Source of the DNA: Sphingomonas sp. SUN019
GTDB lineage: Bacteria; Pseudomonadota; Alphaproteobacteria; Sphingomonadales; Sphingomonadaceae
Length of the DNA: 64,000 bases
Assembly (NCBI RefSeq): GCF_024758705.1
Contig: NZ_CP096971.1
Location: forward strand, 2,695,501-2,759,500
Direction: 5' to 3'
Both the position numbers and the translations under genes were made by a program. Under the pieces are notes generated by a model, which ran no database searches, was not told the origin of the DNA, and saw only the letters and a program-made list of their open reading frames with translations. Positions 43,571 to 52,175 of the stretch are shown here, one piece after another; within the stretch, counting starts at the first letter, position 1; the number at the start of each line of letters is the position of its first letter.

Positions 43571-43748
43571 AATCCTCCCCCGCCAGGGGGAGGTGGCACG
43601 CGTAGCGTGACGGAGGGGGAGGAAAGCAATGCGCGTTGAAGTTGCGTTGGTCATCGCGGTTGCTGTTCCGCGACGGGGCAATCGCAGACGCATCGCTTAC
43701 CACCCCCTCCGTCGCCTTCGGCGCCACCTCCCCCTGGCGGGGGAGGAT
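43571..43748. repeat. Complex palindromic repeat (family 1, copy D, divergent)
   Basis: Outer arms AATCCTCCCCCGCCAGGGGG and CCCCCTGGCGGGGGAGGAT enclose inner GACGGAGGGGGA / CCCCCTCCGTC. It is longer than copies A-C because an unrelated central stretch of about 60 bases separates the inner arms. Located at the convergent desaturase/ligase junction. Confidence 0.88.
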
Positions 43749-44089
43749 GACGTAGCACCCGCGTTTTCCTACACGATGCCGATCTGCTAATGCTCGCTGG
43801 CTAACGGACGCTCTTTCACTTTGTCGATTCCCTCCCACGCGGGTTAGCCGGTCGGCGCTCTCAACATTCGCGTCCAAAAACGTGCCAGCGTCTCAACATT
43901 CTCAACATTCGCGGGCGTAATGCCACTCGACCGCGCGCTGGCCGATGACCATTCCTGAGCGCTGAATTACCGCCGCGCGCGTTCGATGCCGGTGCATGGG
44001 TGCGGCATTACTGCGACTTTTGGAACGCGCCGACTGCCGTCTTGGCCTAACCTTAGCCTAACTTTCCGCGGCCACGCGAAGCGCAAACC
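43749..44089. other. Gene-free, relatively AT-rich stretch
   Basis: No supported gene in 341 bases. It is visibly poorer in GC than its surroundings and carries a short direct repeat TCTCAACATT three times (43859, 43891, 43900) and a GGCCTAACCTTAGCCTAAC segment near 44050. It sits where the ligase's usual helicase partner would be expected. It may be a scar or leftover of a lost gene. Confidence 0.45.
43859..43913. repeat. Three short direct repeats TCTCAACATT
   Basis: TCTCAACATTCGCG at 43859-43872 and 43900-43913 with TCTCAACATT at 43891-43900 in between. The third copy starts on the last base of the second. Function unknown; too few and short to be a CRISPR array. Confidence 0.6.
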
Positions 44090-45664
44090 CTACGTAATCA
44101 ACCGCTTCAGCCCATCCACGCTATCCGCCTCCGCCGCAGGTTTGTCGGTCCTGATCCGCGCGATGCGGGGGAAGCGCATGGCTACGCCCGATTTGTGGCG
44201 TTTCGACTGGTGGATCGAATCGAAGGCGATTTCCAGCACGAGCGTCTTCTCGACTTCGCGGACGGGGCCGAAGCGGCCCGTCGTGTGGTTGCGGACGAAT
44301 TTGTCGAGCATCTTCAGCTCCTCGTCGGTGATGCCGGAATAGGCCTTTCCGACCGGGAGCAACTCTCCATCCGGCGTCCAGCAGCCGAAGGTGTAGTCGC
44401 TGTAGAAGCTCGATCGCCGCCCGCTGCCGCGCTGGGCGTACATCATCACGCAATCGGCGGTCAGCGGGTCGCGTTTCCATTTATACCACAGTCCGGTGCG
44501 GCGGCCCGCGACGTACGGGGAGTCGCGGCGTTTGAGCATGACGCCCTCGATCGCGGCGTCGCGCGTGCCGGCGCGGATGCCTTCGAGTGCGGTGAAGTTC
44601 TCGGCCTCGATCACGCGGCTGAGGTCGAAGCGGTCTGGGTCGAGGCGGTCGACGAAGCCTTCCAGATGCGCGCGACGCTCAGTCCACGGCAGCGTGCGTA
44701 AATCTTCCGCGCCGTCGAACAGGATGTCGTACAGGCGTACGAAGGCGGGGGCTTCGGCGAGCATTTTCGCGGACACGACCTTCCGGCCAAGGCGCTGCTG
44801 AAGCGCGTTGAAGCTGGCCGCCTCTCCGCCTTGCGTGTCGCCCTTCACCAGCAGTTCGCCGTCGACCACGCCGGGTTCGGCGAAGGCGGCGGCGACGTCG
44901 GGGAAGGCGCCGGTCACGTCGTCGCCGGTGCGGCTGTAGAGCCGCGTTTGTCCGGCGACATGGACGATCTGAACGCGGATGCCGTCCCATTTCCATTCCG
45001 CGGCGTAGTCGGTGAGGTCGACGCGCAGGTCTTCGAGCGGATGCGCGAGCATGAACGGACGGAACACGGGGACGTCGGCGGGCGTGGGCTGTGCGCCGCG
45101 GCCCTCGGCCCAGGCGAACAGTTCGGGATAGGGGGCCTTCAGGCCGTGCCAGACTTCCTCGACCGCATTGACGTCGATCCCGAACGCGTCGGCCAGCGCC
45201 TGTTTGGCGAGCCGCGCGGAGACGCCGACGCGCAGCCCCCCGGTCGCCATCTTGAGCAGGGCGAAGCGCTCCTCCGCATCCGACGCGTCGAGCATCGCGG
45301 CGAGAGCAGCGGGGGCTTCGGAGCGGGATAAATTCTGCAGGGTGTCGACAACCGCAGCGACGCTCAGCGGTTCGGCCTGTCCCACCTCATGCGGTTCGGG
45401 CCACAGCAACGCTACCGTCTCCGCCGTATCACCGACATAATCGCGGCTCATCCGGAACAAGACGGGATCGACGCGTTCCTCGATCAGCCCGCGGATCACC
45501 GCGGATTTGACGCCGGGCAGATCGAGATCGCCAGTCAGCGCCGCCATCGCCCAACCGCGATCGGGGTCGGGGGTGGCGCGGAGGTAATCGCCGATCAGCT
45601 TCAGCTTCGCAGTGCGCGAGCGGGTGTAGATCAGCGAATCGAGAAGCGCGGCGAAGGCGTGCAT
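44090..45664 (-). CDS. Cisplatin-response-type ATP-dependent DNA ligase
   Basis: A 524-residue ATP-dependent DNA ligase. The N-terminal DNA-binding region (about 1-200) precedes the adenylation motif EWKWDGIR with Lys225; further motifs include TRLYSRTGDD, and FVRLYDILFDG then GVMLKRRDSPYVAGRR. The C-terminal OB fold ends in RIRTDKPAAEAD. The family (TIGR04120) normally lies beside a DEXH helicase, an exonuclease and the endonuclease PdeM; none is adjacent here. ATG 45664 lies 28 bases from dps, same strand. Confidence 0.9.
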   Translation of the reverse strand: MHAFAALLDSLIYTRSRTAKLKLIGDYLRATPDPDRGWAMAALTGDLDLPGVKSAVIRGLIEERVDPVLFRMSRDYVGDTAETVALLWPEPHEVGQAEPLSVAAVVDTLQNLSRSEAPAALAAMLDASDAEERFALLKMATGGLRVGVSARLAKQALADAFGIDVNAVEEVWHGLKAPYPELFAWAEGRGAQPTPADVPVFRPFMLAHPLEDLRVDLTDYAAEWKWDGIRVQIVHVAGQTRLYSRTGDDVTGAFPDVAAAFAEPGVVDGELLVKGDTQGGEAASFNALQQRLGRKVVSAKMLAEAPAFVRLYDILFDGAEDLRTLPWTERRAHLEGFVDRLDPDRFDLSRVIEAENFTALEGIRAGTRDAAIEGVMLKRRDSPYVAGRRTGLWYKWKRDPLTADCVMMYAQRGSGRRSSFYSDYTFGCWTPDGELLPVGKAYSGITDEELKMLDKFVRNHTTGRFGPVREVEKTLVLEIAFDSIHQSKRHKSGVAMRFPRIARIRTDKPAAEADSVDGLKRLIT

Positions 45665-45692
45665 CGTGGGACAGCCTTCGCCGCGACCGGAA

Positions 45693-46190
45693 TCAGCCCT
45701 TCCTGCTCGCCTCGAACAGGAACCATGCGCGTTCCTCGGCCTGGTCGGTCCATTCGTCGACGATGCCGCTTGTCGCGTTGTCCTTTGCGTCGTCGGCGGC
45801 GTCCTTCACGACGCGGAAGCTCTCGACCAGCTTGAGGTTGTCCTCGCGCAGTTCCGCCAGCATCTCGGCGGGGGGCACGAATTCCTTGTCATTGTCCTTG
45901 ATCGTCTGGCGGCGCGACACGTCGCCGATTGAACGAAGCGTGACGTTGCCGGTCTTGCGCACGCGTTCGGCGATGTCGTCGGTGACCGCCAGGATCTGCG
46001 TCGCCTGATCGTCCATCAGCAGGTGATAGTCGCGGAAATGCGGGCCGGACACGTGCCAGTGGAAGTTCTTCGTCTTGAAATACAGCGCGTAGCAATCGGC
46101 GAGCGCGGAATTGAGCGCATCGGCCACCGACTTCACGTCGTTGCGGGCGAGATCGGTGGGGGTTTTCAGGGCGGGGGCGATGTCGGCCAT
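45693..46190 (-). CDS. dps: Dps-family ferritin-like DNA-protection protein
   Basis: A 165-residue Dps. Ferroxidase ligands match spacing in Escherichia Dps: His44, His56, Asp60, Asp71 and Glu75, with NFHWHVSGPHF in helix A. It stores iron using H2O2 and protects DNA. The N terminus is short without a Lys-rich DNA-binding tail. It lies upstream of the DNA ligase in the same direction, so the two may be co-transcribed under stress. Confidence 0.95.
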   Translation of the reverse strand: MADIAPALKTPTDLARNDVKSVADALNSALADCYALYFKTKNFHWHVSGPHFRDYHLLMDDQATQILAVTDDIAERVRKTGNVTLRSIGDVSRRQTIKDNDKEFVPPAEMLAELREDNLKLVESFRVVKDAADDAKDNATSGIVDEWTDQAEERAWFLFEASRKG

Positions 46191-46279
46191 TGATTCGGCT
46201 CCAGTGCTGGGATTTGTTGCGATAACGAACCGATCACGGAATCGCTCCCGTGATTGTGGCGGTCACTGAAAGCGACGAA

Positions 46280-46846
46280 TCAGATCAGACGAAGCCCGGT
46301 CAGGCCGATCCACAGTCCGGCGATCGTCAGGATCGCGGCGGCGGCGATGCGGACGGGCCGGAGCGGGAGCGCCTGCCATTTCGCTTCGCCGAGCAGGATC
46401 GCCGGCGTGGCGACAGCGAGCGCCCCGATCGTCGCGCCGATTGCGGCGAGCCACGGCATCGGGCTGCGCGCGGCGAGCGCGGCGGTGACGAACTGCATCC
46501 GGTCGCCGAGCGCCATGATGGCGAGGCCGAGGATGCTTGTCGCGACCGCGCCGATGCGCCAGTTCTCCAGCCGGTCGGGTGCCTTGTTGCGGAACGGCGC
46601 GCCGAGGCCGGCGAACAGGAGCGCGAGGGCGAGCAGGAGTTGCTTCGCTTCGGGCGTCAGGAGCGGCGCGACCAGGATGCCGCCGACGACGCCGAGCGCG
46701 TAGTTGGCGGCGAGCGCCATCGTCATCGCGGCGATCACCAAGGCGGGCGAGCGGAAGCGATCGGCCAGAATTGCGGCGAGCCACGGGGTCTTGTCGCCGA
46801 TTTGGCACAGGGCGCCGAGCACAAGAGCGGCCATCAGCGCGTCCAT
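46280..46846 (-). CDS. TMEM165/GDT1-like membrane protein
   Basis: A 188-residue protein with about six helices in two halves. The family's cation-site motif ExGD[KR][TS] appears as QIGDKT near residue 16 and as ALGDRM in the second half near 112, so both acidic first residues are altered. GDT1 proteins transport Mn2+/Ca2+. Because of the altered motifs the transport call is uncertain. It lies 3 bases after the next gene's stop. Confidence 0.7.
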   Translation of the reverse strand: MDALMAALVLGALCQIGDKTPWLAAILADRFRSPALVIAAMTMALAANYALGVVGGILVAPLLTPEAKQLLLALALLFAGLGAPFRNKAPDRLENWRIGAVATSILGLAIMALGDRMQFVTAALAARSPMPWLAAIGATIGALAVATPAILLGEAKWQALPLRPVRIAAAAILTIAGLWIGLTGLRLI

Positions 46847-46849
46847 GAA

Positions 46850-47158
46850 TCAGGCGGCGAATCGGACCTGGCACGCGGCGGCGAATGCGTCCGAGGCGGC
46901 GGCGTCCTGCCGGTCGCAGCCGACCGCGTCCTTCAGCATCGCCAGCCAGCCGTGGACGAGCACGCCCTGTTCGCCGCGGGCGAGCGCCGATTCGAGCAGG
47001 TGGGCGACGGTGACCGCGGGCAGCATCCCGTTGCGGTGCGCGACGCGACGGATCGCGTCGATTTCGTTCGCGACGGTGGCGGGGCCAGCGCGCCATTCGA
47101 TCGCGGCGATGCGGCGGGTGAGTTCCGCGCGTGCGGTGATGATTCCGTCCTCGATCAT
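46850..47158 (-). CDS. Hypothetical protein
   Basis: A 102-residue cytosolic, mostly helical protein ([41 protein letters not shown]). No family recognised. ATG 47158 is chosen because AAGGGG lies 7 bases upstream; the TTG at 47164 would leave no room for a ribosome site. It is 3 bases upstream of the GDT1-like gene, so the two are likely co-translated. Confidence 0.7.
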   Translation of the reverse strand: MIEDGIITARAELTRRIAAIEWRAGPATVANEIDAIRRVAHRNGMLPAVTVAHLLESALARGEQGVLVHGWLAMLKDAVGCDRQDAAASDAFAAACQVRFAA

Positions 47159-47319
47159 GCCCAATCCCCTTCTGGACGACAGCGTCGCCCGAACAGGGTA
47201 AAGGACGCGTTAACGGCAGGTCAGACTTGACTCATGCACAGGCTTCCGCCATGCGCCGCCCCTTGCAGCGGTGGGCTCGCCTCGCCGCTATTTTCGTTTT
47301 TCAGCTACAGGAGGAGGTC

Positions 47320-47487
47320 ATGGCCAAGCCAACCACCGTCAAGATCAAGCTCGTGAGCTCGGCCGACACCGGTTTCTTCTACGTCACCAAGAAGAACCCG
47401 CGGACCAAGACCGAAAAGCTTTCGTTCAAGAAGTACGATCCCGTCGTGCGCAAGCATGTCGAGTTCAAGGAAGCCAAGATCAAGTGA
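47320..47487 (+). CDS. rpmG: 50S ribosomal protein L33
   Basis: A 55-residue L33: [20 protein letters not shown] then [13 protein letters not shown] and the [17 protein letters not shown] ending, standard length. It lacks the Cys pairs, i.e. the zinc-free C- form. The GGAGGAGGTC before ATG 47320 is a very strong ribosome site. A terminator follows at 47529. Confidence 0.97.
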   Translation: MAKPTTVKIKLVSSADTGFFYVTKKNPRTKTEKLSFKKYDPVVRKHVEFKEAKIK

Positions 47488-47528
47488 TCGCAGCGGCGGC
47501 CTGACGGTCGCCGGCGAAGGTTCGAACG

Positions 47529-47558
47529 GGCCGCCGGCGATGAGCCGAGCGGCCTTTT
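47529..47558 (+). terminator. Rho-independent terminator after rpmG
   Basis: GGCCGCCGGC (47529-47538) pairs with GCCGAGCGGCC (47544-47554, one bulged A) around a 5-base loop GATGA, followed by TTTT (47555-47558). It lies 41 bases after rpmG and ends just before the convergent response regulator gene. Confidence 0.75.
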
Positions 47559-47562
47559 CGTG

Positions 47563-47970
47563 TTAGGTGGTTTCCAGGTCGGGTTCGGCCTCTGGCGCTG
47601 CGGGCGGCTGGATCAGCGCGCCGACCGCGTCCATGAAGCGGGCGAGGCTGATCGGTTTCGACACATAGGCGTCGGCCCCCGCCGCGCGGATGCGTTCCTC
47701 GTCTTCGCGCCCGGCATAAGCGGTCACCGCCATGACCGGGATGCCTTTCAACTCGTCGTCAGCCTTCAGCTCCAGGATCAGTTCGTAGCCGGTTACGTGG
47801 GGCATCTGGATGTCCATCACGATCAGGTCGGGGGTGAATTCGCGGGCGCGGGCGACGGCTTCGCGGCCGTCGCGAACGGGTTCGGCGGCATATTCGTGCG
47901 CGCGCAGCAGGTCGCAGAACAGCTTCAGGTTGAGTTCGTTGTCCTCGACAACGAGCACCCTTTTTGCCAC
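47563..47970 (-). CDS. divK: Single-domain response regulator, DivK-like
   Basis: A 135-residue receiver protein. The acidic pair is Glu9-Asp10, the phosphoacceptor is Asp53 in LIVMDIQMPHVTG, then Thr in VMAVTAY and Lys in YVSKPI. Using GTG 47970 gives Asp53, the same number as DivK of Caulobacter, and places GGAGGA 10-11 bases upstream. ATG 47988 would add six residues without a ribosome site. The neighbour DUF3572 gene supports DivK, a cell-cycle regulator of CckA signalling. Confidence 0.85.
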   Translation of the reverse strand: MAKRVLVVEDNELNLKLFCDLLRAHEYAAEPVRDGREAVARAREFTPDLIVMDIQMPHVTGYELILELKADDELKGIPVMAVTAYAGREDEERIRAAGADAYVSKPISLARFMDAVGALIQPPAAPEAEPDLETT

Positions 47971-48005
47971 GCGCGGTTCATCCTCCATGGCGAGACGATT
48001 AGGCG

Positions 48006-48278
48006 ATGCGGACGCGCGAGACAATTGAGGACGCCGATTCGCTGGCGCTGCGCGCGTTGGTGTGGACATTGGCGGAACCCGATCGCGCCTTGCGGCTGAT
48101 TTCGCTGACGGGGCTGGAGCCGTCCGACCTGCGTTCGCGGATCACCGATCCTACGGTTTTGGCCGCTAGTCTCGCCTTTCTGGAGGCGCATGAGCCCGAT
48201 CTGATCGCGTGCGCGGAGGGGCTGGGGGTGAAGCCCGAGGCGCTGGTGCGGGCGCGGCATACCTTGGAGAATACATGA
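48006..48278 (+). CDS. DUF3572 family protein
   Basis: A 90-residue helical protein with the family's ALRALVWTLAEPDRALRLISLTGL and the ending LLGVKPEALVRARH-like GLGVKPEALVRARHTL. Unknown function, conserved next to divK in alphaproteobacteria. It diverges from divK and overlaps the HAD gene by 4 bases (ATGA). Confidence 0.88.
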   Translation: MRTRETIEDADSLALRALVWTLAEPDRALRLISLTGLEPSDLRSRITDPTVLAASLAFLEAHEPDLIACAEGLGVKPEALVRARHTLENT

Positions 48279-48904
48279 CCCGCCCGCTGCTGATTTCCGA
48301 TTGCGACGAAGTGCTGCTCCACATGGTGAAGCATTTCGGCGCGTGGCTGGAAGAGGCGCATGAGATCGACTTCGCGATCGCAGGCAGCGACCTGTCGGGC
48401 AGCATGACGCGGCGGGGCGGCGGCGCGGCGCCGACGCGCGAGGATATGTGGGGGTTCTTTCAGGGTTTCTTTCCCGGCGAGATGCACCGCCAGACATTGG
48501 TGCCGCATGCGCGCGAGGCGTTGACGGCGCTGGGCGAACGGGCCGATATCGTGATCCTGACCAATCTGGGCGATCATTGCCGCGCCCACCGGATCGAGCA
48601 ACTGGCGGCGTTCGGGATCGACCACCGGGTCGAATGCAACCAGGGCGGCAAGGGCGATCCGGTCGCGCGGCTGGTAGCGGAATATGGCGATCCCGTCACG
48701 GTGTTCATCGACGATCTGGCGGTGCATCACGAATCGGTCGCGCGGGCCGCGCCGGGGGTCCACCGGCTGCACATGATCAGCGAGCCGACGCTGGCGGAAA
48801 AAATCCCGCCCGCGCCGTTCGCGCACGCGCGGATCGACGACTGGCGTGAGGCGCAGGACTGGATCGCGGCGCGCTTTGCCGACGGACGCCCGGCGAAGGA
48901 TTGA
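48275..48904 (+). CDS. HAD-family hydrolase
   Basis: A 209-residue HAD hydrolase. Motif I is SDCDEVLL with Asp9 and Asp11, motif II is VILTNLG, and the late acidic motif is VFIDDLAVHH. Substrate unknown. ATG 48275 overlaps DUF3572's stop. RidA follows 32 bases later. Confidence 0.85.
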   Translation: MTRPLLISDCDEVLLHMVKHFGAWLEEAHEIDFAIAGSDLSGSMTRRGGGAAPTREDMWGFFQGFFPGEMHRQTLVPHAREALTALGERADIVILTNLGDHCRAHRIEQLAAFGIDHRVECNQGGKGDPVARLVAEYGDPVTVFIDDLAVHHESVARAAPGVHRLHMISEPTLAEKIPPAPFAHARIDDWREAQDWIAARFADGRPAKD

Positions 48905-48936
48905 CCGCGGCGCGCGGGCGGTGTTGAAGCCGGGCC

Positions 48937-49401
48937 ATGACCACGCATATCGATCGCAAGCTGGAAGAACTCGGACTCGAGCTTCCCGTTGCCGCCGCGC
49001 CCGTCGCGGCCTATGTTCCGACCGTCCTGGCAGGCAATCTGCTGCACATTTCGGGGCAGTTGCCGTTCAAGGACGGCAAGGTCGTCACCGGAAGGCTGGG
49101 CGACGGCGTCAGCCTGGAGGACGGGCAGGATGCGGCGCAGCGCTGCGCGCTGATGCTGGTCGCGCAGATCAAGGCCGCGCTGGGCGGTGATCTAGGCCGG
49201 GTCGAGCGGATCGTAAAGCTGGGCGTGTTCGTCAATTCGCATGGCGACTTCACCGACCAGCCGAAGGTGGCGAACGGTGCGAGCGAGCTGATGGTGGCGC
49301 TGTTCGGCGATGCCGGGCGTCATGCGCGGTCGGCGGTGGGCGTGCCGGTGCTGCCGCTGGGCGCGGCGGTCGAGATCGATGCGATCGTGCAGGTGGCTTG
49401 A
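48937..49401 (+). CDS. RidA family enamine/imine deaminase
   Basis: A 154-residue YjgF/YER057c/UK114 family protein. The typical sequences are LLHISGQLPFKDGK, VERIVKLGVFVNSHGDF and RSAVGVPVLPLGAAVEIDAI. The catalytic Arg of true RidA proteins seems to be replaced in this longer subgroup (GVPVLPLGAAVEID), so deaminase activity is uncertain. The longer class occurs widely in alphaproteobacteria. Confidence 0.88.
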   Translation: MTTHIDRKLEELGLELPVAAAPVAAYVPTVLAGNLLHISGQLPFKDGKVVTGRLGDGVSLEDGQDAAQRCALMLVAQIKAALGGDLGRVERIVKLGVFVNSHGDFTDQPKVANGASELMVALFGDAGRHARSAVGVPVLPLGAAVEIDAIVQVA

Positions 49402-49433
49402 GCCCTAACCCACCCCTGCTACGTTAGCGGCGG

Positions 49434-50564
49434 ATGACCGCGCTCATCGCTCGCATCGCGGACGGCGTTTCCGCCATTCCGGCCGAGCAATGGGATGCGT
49501 GTGCGGGGGGCGATAATCCCTTCGTCGGGCACGCGTTTCTGTCGGCGCTGGAGGAATCGCGCAGCGTCGGCGGACGTAGCGGGTGGCAGGCTATTCCGGT
49601 GATCGTCGATGGCGCGGACGGGACGCCCGCCGCGGTCGCGCCCGCCTATGCCAAGAGCCACAGTCAGGGCGAGTATGTCTTCGACCATGGCTGGGCCGAT
49701 GCGTGGGAGCGGGCCGGGGGCAGCTATTATCCGAAACTTCAGATCGCAGCGCCGTTCACGCCGGTTCCGGGGCCGCGGTTGTTGCTGCGCGATTCCTCGG
49801 CCGCGCCTGCGCTGATCGCCGCGCTGGAGGAGGTGACCGACCAGCATAAGTTATCGTCTGCGCACGCCACGTTCGTCGCGCCCGGTCAGGTGCATCTGTT
49901 CGAGGCGGCAGGGTGGCTGATCCGGCACGGCACGCAATTCCACTGGAAGAACGATGGTTACGCGACGTTCGACGATTTCCTCGGACGCCTGTCTAGCCGC
50001 AAGCGCAAGGCGATCCGCAAGGAGCGCAGCGGCGCGGTCGAGGGGCTGACGATCCGGCATTTGACGGGCGCGGAAATCGGCGCGCGTGAGTGGGATGCGT
50101 TCTGGGCGTTCTATCAGGATACCGGCAGCCGGAAATGGGGGCAGCCGTATCTGACGCGCGACTTCTTCCCGTTGCTGGGGGAGAAACTGGGCGAGCGCGT
50201 GCTGATGATCCTGGCCGAGCGTGACGGGCGGCCGGTCGCGGGGGCGCTTAACCTGATCGGCGGCGATGTGCTGTACGGGCGCTATTGGGGCTGTACTGAG
50301 GACGTCCCGTTCCTGCATTTCGAATTATGCTATTATCAGGCGATCGACGCCGCGATCGCGCGGGGGCTGGGGACGGTCGAGGCGGGCGCACAGGGGGAGC
50401 ATAAGCTGGCGCGGGGCTATGCGCCGGTGGCGACGTTTTCGGCGCACTATATTCCTGACGCGGGGTTCCGACGCGCGGTGTCCGATTTCCTGGTGCGCGA
50501 GCGGGCGGCGGTGGCGGCGGACGCTGAGTTCCTGGGACAGATGACGCCGTTCCGGCGCGGTTAG
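49434..50564 (+). CDS. FemAB-like GNAT acyltransferase (COG3146/PF04339)
   Basis: A 376-residue protein of the FemAB_like group. It has IPAEQWDACAGGDNPFVGHAF near the start, FHWKNDGYATFDDFLGRLSSRKRKAIRKER in the middle, and EAGAQGEHKLARGY near the end. It resembles FemABX peptidoglycan aminoacyl transferases, but biochemical function of this group is not fixed. Its TAG stop shares the bases TTAG with the stop of the convergent polytopic protein gene, and it may act with that envelope locus. Confidence 0.85.
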   Translation: MTALIARIADGVSAIPAEQWDACAGGDNPFVGHAFLSALEESRSVGGRSGWQAIPVIVDGADGTPAAVAPAYAKSHSQGEYVFDHGWADAWERAGGSYYPKLQIAAPFTPVPGPRLLLRDSSAAPALIAALEEVTDQHKLSSAHATFVAPGQVHLFEAAGWLIRHGTQFHWKNDGYATFDDFLGRLSSRKRKAIRKERSGAVEGLTIRHLTGAEIGAREWDAFWAFYQDTGSRKWGQPYLTRDFFPLLGEKLGERVLMILAERDGRPVAGALNLIGGDVLYGRYWGCTEDVPFLHFELCYYQAIDAAIARGLGTVEAGAQGEHKLARGYAPVATFSAHYIPDAGFRRAVSDFLVRERAAVAADAEFLGQMTPFRRG

Positions 50565-52165
50565 CGCCTTACGATGCCGAATTCGCTGTCGTCGAAGCTT
50601 GGCGGGGGACGGCGGTGGTCGACGCGGTACAGGACGCTGGCGCTGGTCGGCGAGCGCCAGATGGGTATGAGGTCGCTGGCGTATTTCGGGTCGAACAGCG
50701 GCGGGCGGACCAGCCAGACGTAATCGAACGCGTCGCGCGGGAAACGCGCCACCGCGCGGTTGATCGGACGCCAGAATTCGCGCTTGCACTGCACCGGCGT
50801 GACGATTTGCGACGGATCATGCGCGAAGGTTCGCGCGATCGTGTATTTCGCGGTCAGCAATTGCGCGCCGGCCATCGACCATTGATCGTTCGAATAGGCG
50901 AGCTTGCGTTCCAGCGCGACCGCGGAAATATGTTCGAGCCGCGTCATCATCCAGTCGTTGTTGCAATTGTACCCGACGAAGGTGACCACCTTCGCGCCGG
51001 TCGGCAGGCGATCGAGCGCGGCGAGTTCGGTGTCGTAGTCGCGATCGAACATCCAGTAGCTGATCGTCGTGCCGCCGGTGCGCAGCAGGAAGAACGTCAC
51101 CGCCAGCACCGCAAGGATGCTGGCGTGACGGGCGGTCATCGCCGCGCGCGGGCGGATCGCGACGATGGCGATGGCGATTACGAACGGGGCGAGGCGCATG
51201 TCGGCATAGGCCGAACCGAACACGATCCGCGGCAGCACCGCGAAGACGAGCGCCAGGAAGATCGCCGATAGGCCCAAGTTGCGCGAATATTCGATCGCGG
51301 GATCGCGAAAGCCCTTGAACAGGACGAGATAAAGAATGGCCGTCGCGGCGACGTCCCACGCCTCCCACCGATCGCGCAGGATCATCGTCAGCCAGCCGAT
51401 CTTCGCGCGCCAGTTGAACCAGTCCGCGGTTTGCCCGGTGACGTGATCGCCCGACCGCCAGAAGATCATCATCAGCATTGGCAGCGCGAGCGGCAGGCAG
51501 CCGAGCCCGGCGCGGAACCAGCTTTCGATCCAATGCCCGCCCGCACGGTCCTTTCGCGCATCATGCTGACGGATCATCTCGGCGGAGAAAGCGAGCACGC
51601 CGAGCACGCCCCAGCCGAAGGTGTGACATAGCCACAACAGGCACGACGCGGGAACGAAGATGATCGCGCGCAGGCGGAATTTGCCGAGCCGCCCGAGGCG
51701 GAGCCACAGGGCGAACAGGCAGAGTGCGATGCCCATCGACAGCGCGAAGTTCACGAAGCCGAACTGGAAGGGGTAGCTGTAGGCGAGCGGCAGCGCGAAG
51801 TACGCGGTCGGGGGGACGCGGCCATGCACTTCGCGCGCGATCCATAGCAGGCCCGCGGCGGTGAGTGCGGGGATCGTCAGCACGATCAGCTTGACCGCAA
51901 ACTCCAGCCCGAAGACCGGCGCGAGCGGTTCGATCAGCAGGTCGAACCCGAGATTGCCGATCAGCGACCAGCGGAAGTCGAACCAGTCGGCGAGCCACGG
52001 CGCGCTATCGAGCGACAATTGAACACGGAAACGGCCCATGTGGCCCGGCAGGTCGACCAGCGGCGGGATGTTCGGCCATAGCAGCGGCACGATCGCGACG
52101 AACGTCGCCAGCGCGACGAAGCTGCGTGTCTGCCACCAGGTGAGGGGCGCGCCCGGACGGTCCAT
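50561..52165 (-). CDS. Polytopic membrane protein, GT-C-like (unverified)
   Basis: A 534-residue protein with about ten helices up to about residue 370, then a C-terminal extramembrane domain (370-534). An early loop bears DLPGHMGRF and the first helix starts at 14. The layout, polytopic N-half with a soluble C-domain, is that of GT-C glycosyltransferases, but I cannot point to a proved catalytic motif. ATG 52165 chosen. It is 10 bases downstream of the next polytopic gene in the same operon. Confidence 0.75.
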   Translation of the reverse strand: MDRPGAPLTWWQTRSFVALATFVAIVPLLWPNIPPLVDLPGHMGRFRVQLSLDSAPWLADWFDFRWSLIGNLGFDLLIEPLAPVFGLEFAVKLIVLTIPALTAAGLLWIAREVHGRVPPTAYFALPLAYSYPFQFGFVNFALSMGIALCLFALWLRLGRLGKFRLRAIIFVPASCLLWLCHTFGWGVLGVLAFSAEMIRQHDARKDRAGGHWIESWFRAGLGCLPLALPMLMMIFWRSGDHVTGQTADWFNWRAKIGWLTMILRDRWEAWDVAATAILYLVLFKGFRDPAIEYSRNLGLSAIFLALVFAVLPRIVFGSAYADMRLAPFVIAIAIVAIRPRAAMTARHASILAVLAVTFFLLRTGGTTISYWMFDRDYDTELAALDRLPTGAKVVTFVGYNCNNDWMMTRLEHISAVALERKLAYSNDQWSMAGAQLLTAKYTIARTFAHDPSQIVTPVQCKREFWRPINRAVARFPRDAFDYVWLVRPPLFDPKYASDLIPIWRSPTSASVLYRVDHRRPPPSFDDSEFGIVRR

Positions 52166-52175
52166 GCGCCGCGCT

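Noticed and set aside
19298..43748. The complex palindromes as insertion sequences
   Set aside because: They contain no ORF for a transposase and show no flanking duplications; they are short palindromic repeats only.
43859..43913. Short direct repeats as a CRISPR array
   Set aside because: Three 10-14 base units, irregular spacing and no spacers of constant length; not a CRISPR.
43986..44342. A 118-residue plus-strand frame at the ligase 3' end
   Set aside because: Mostly antisense to the ligase gene, no recognisable domain or ribosome site.
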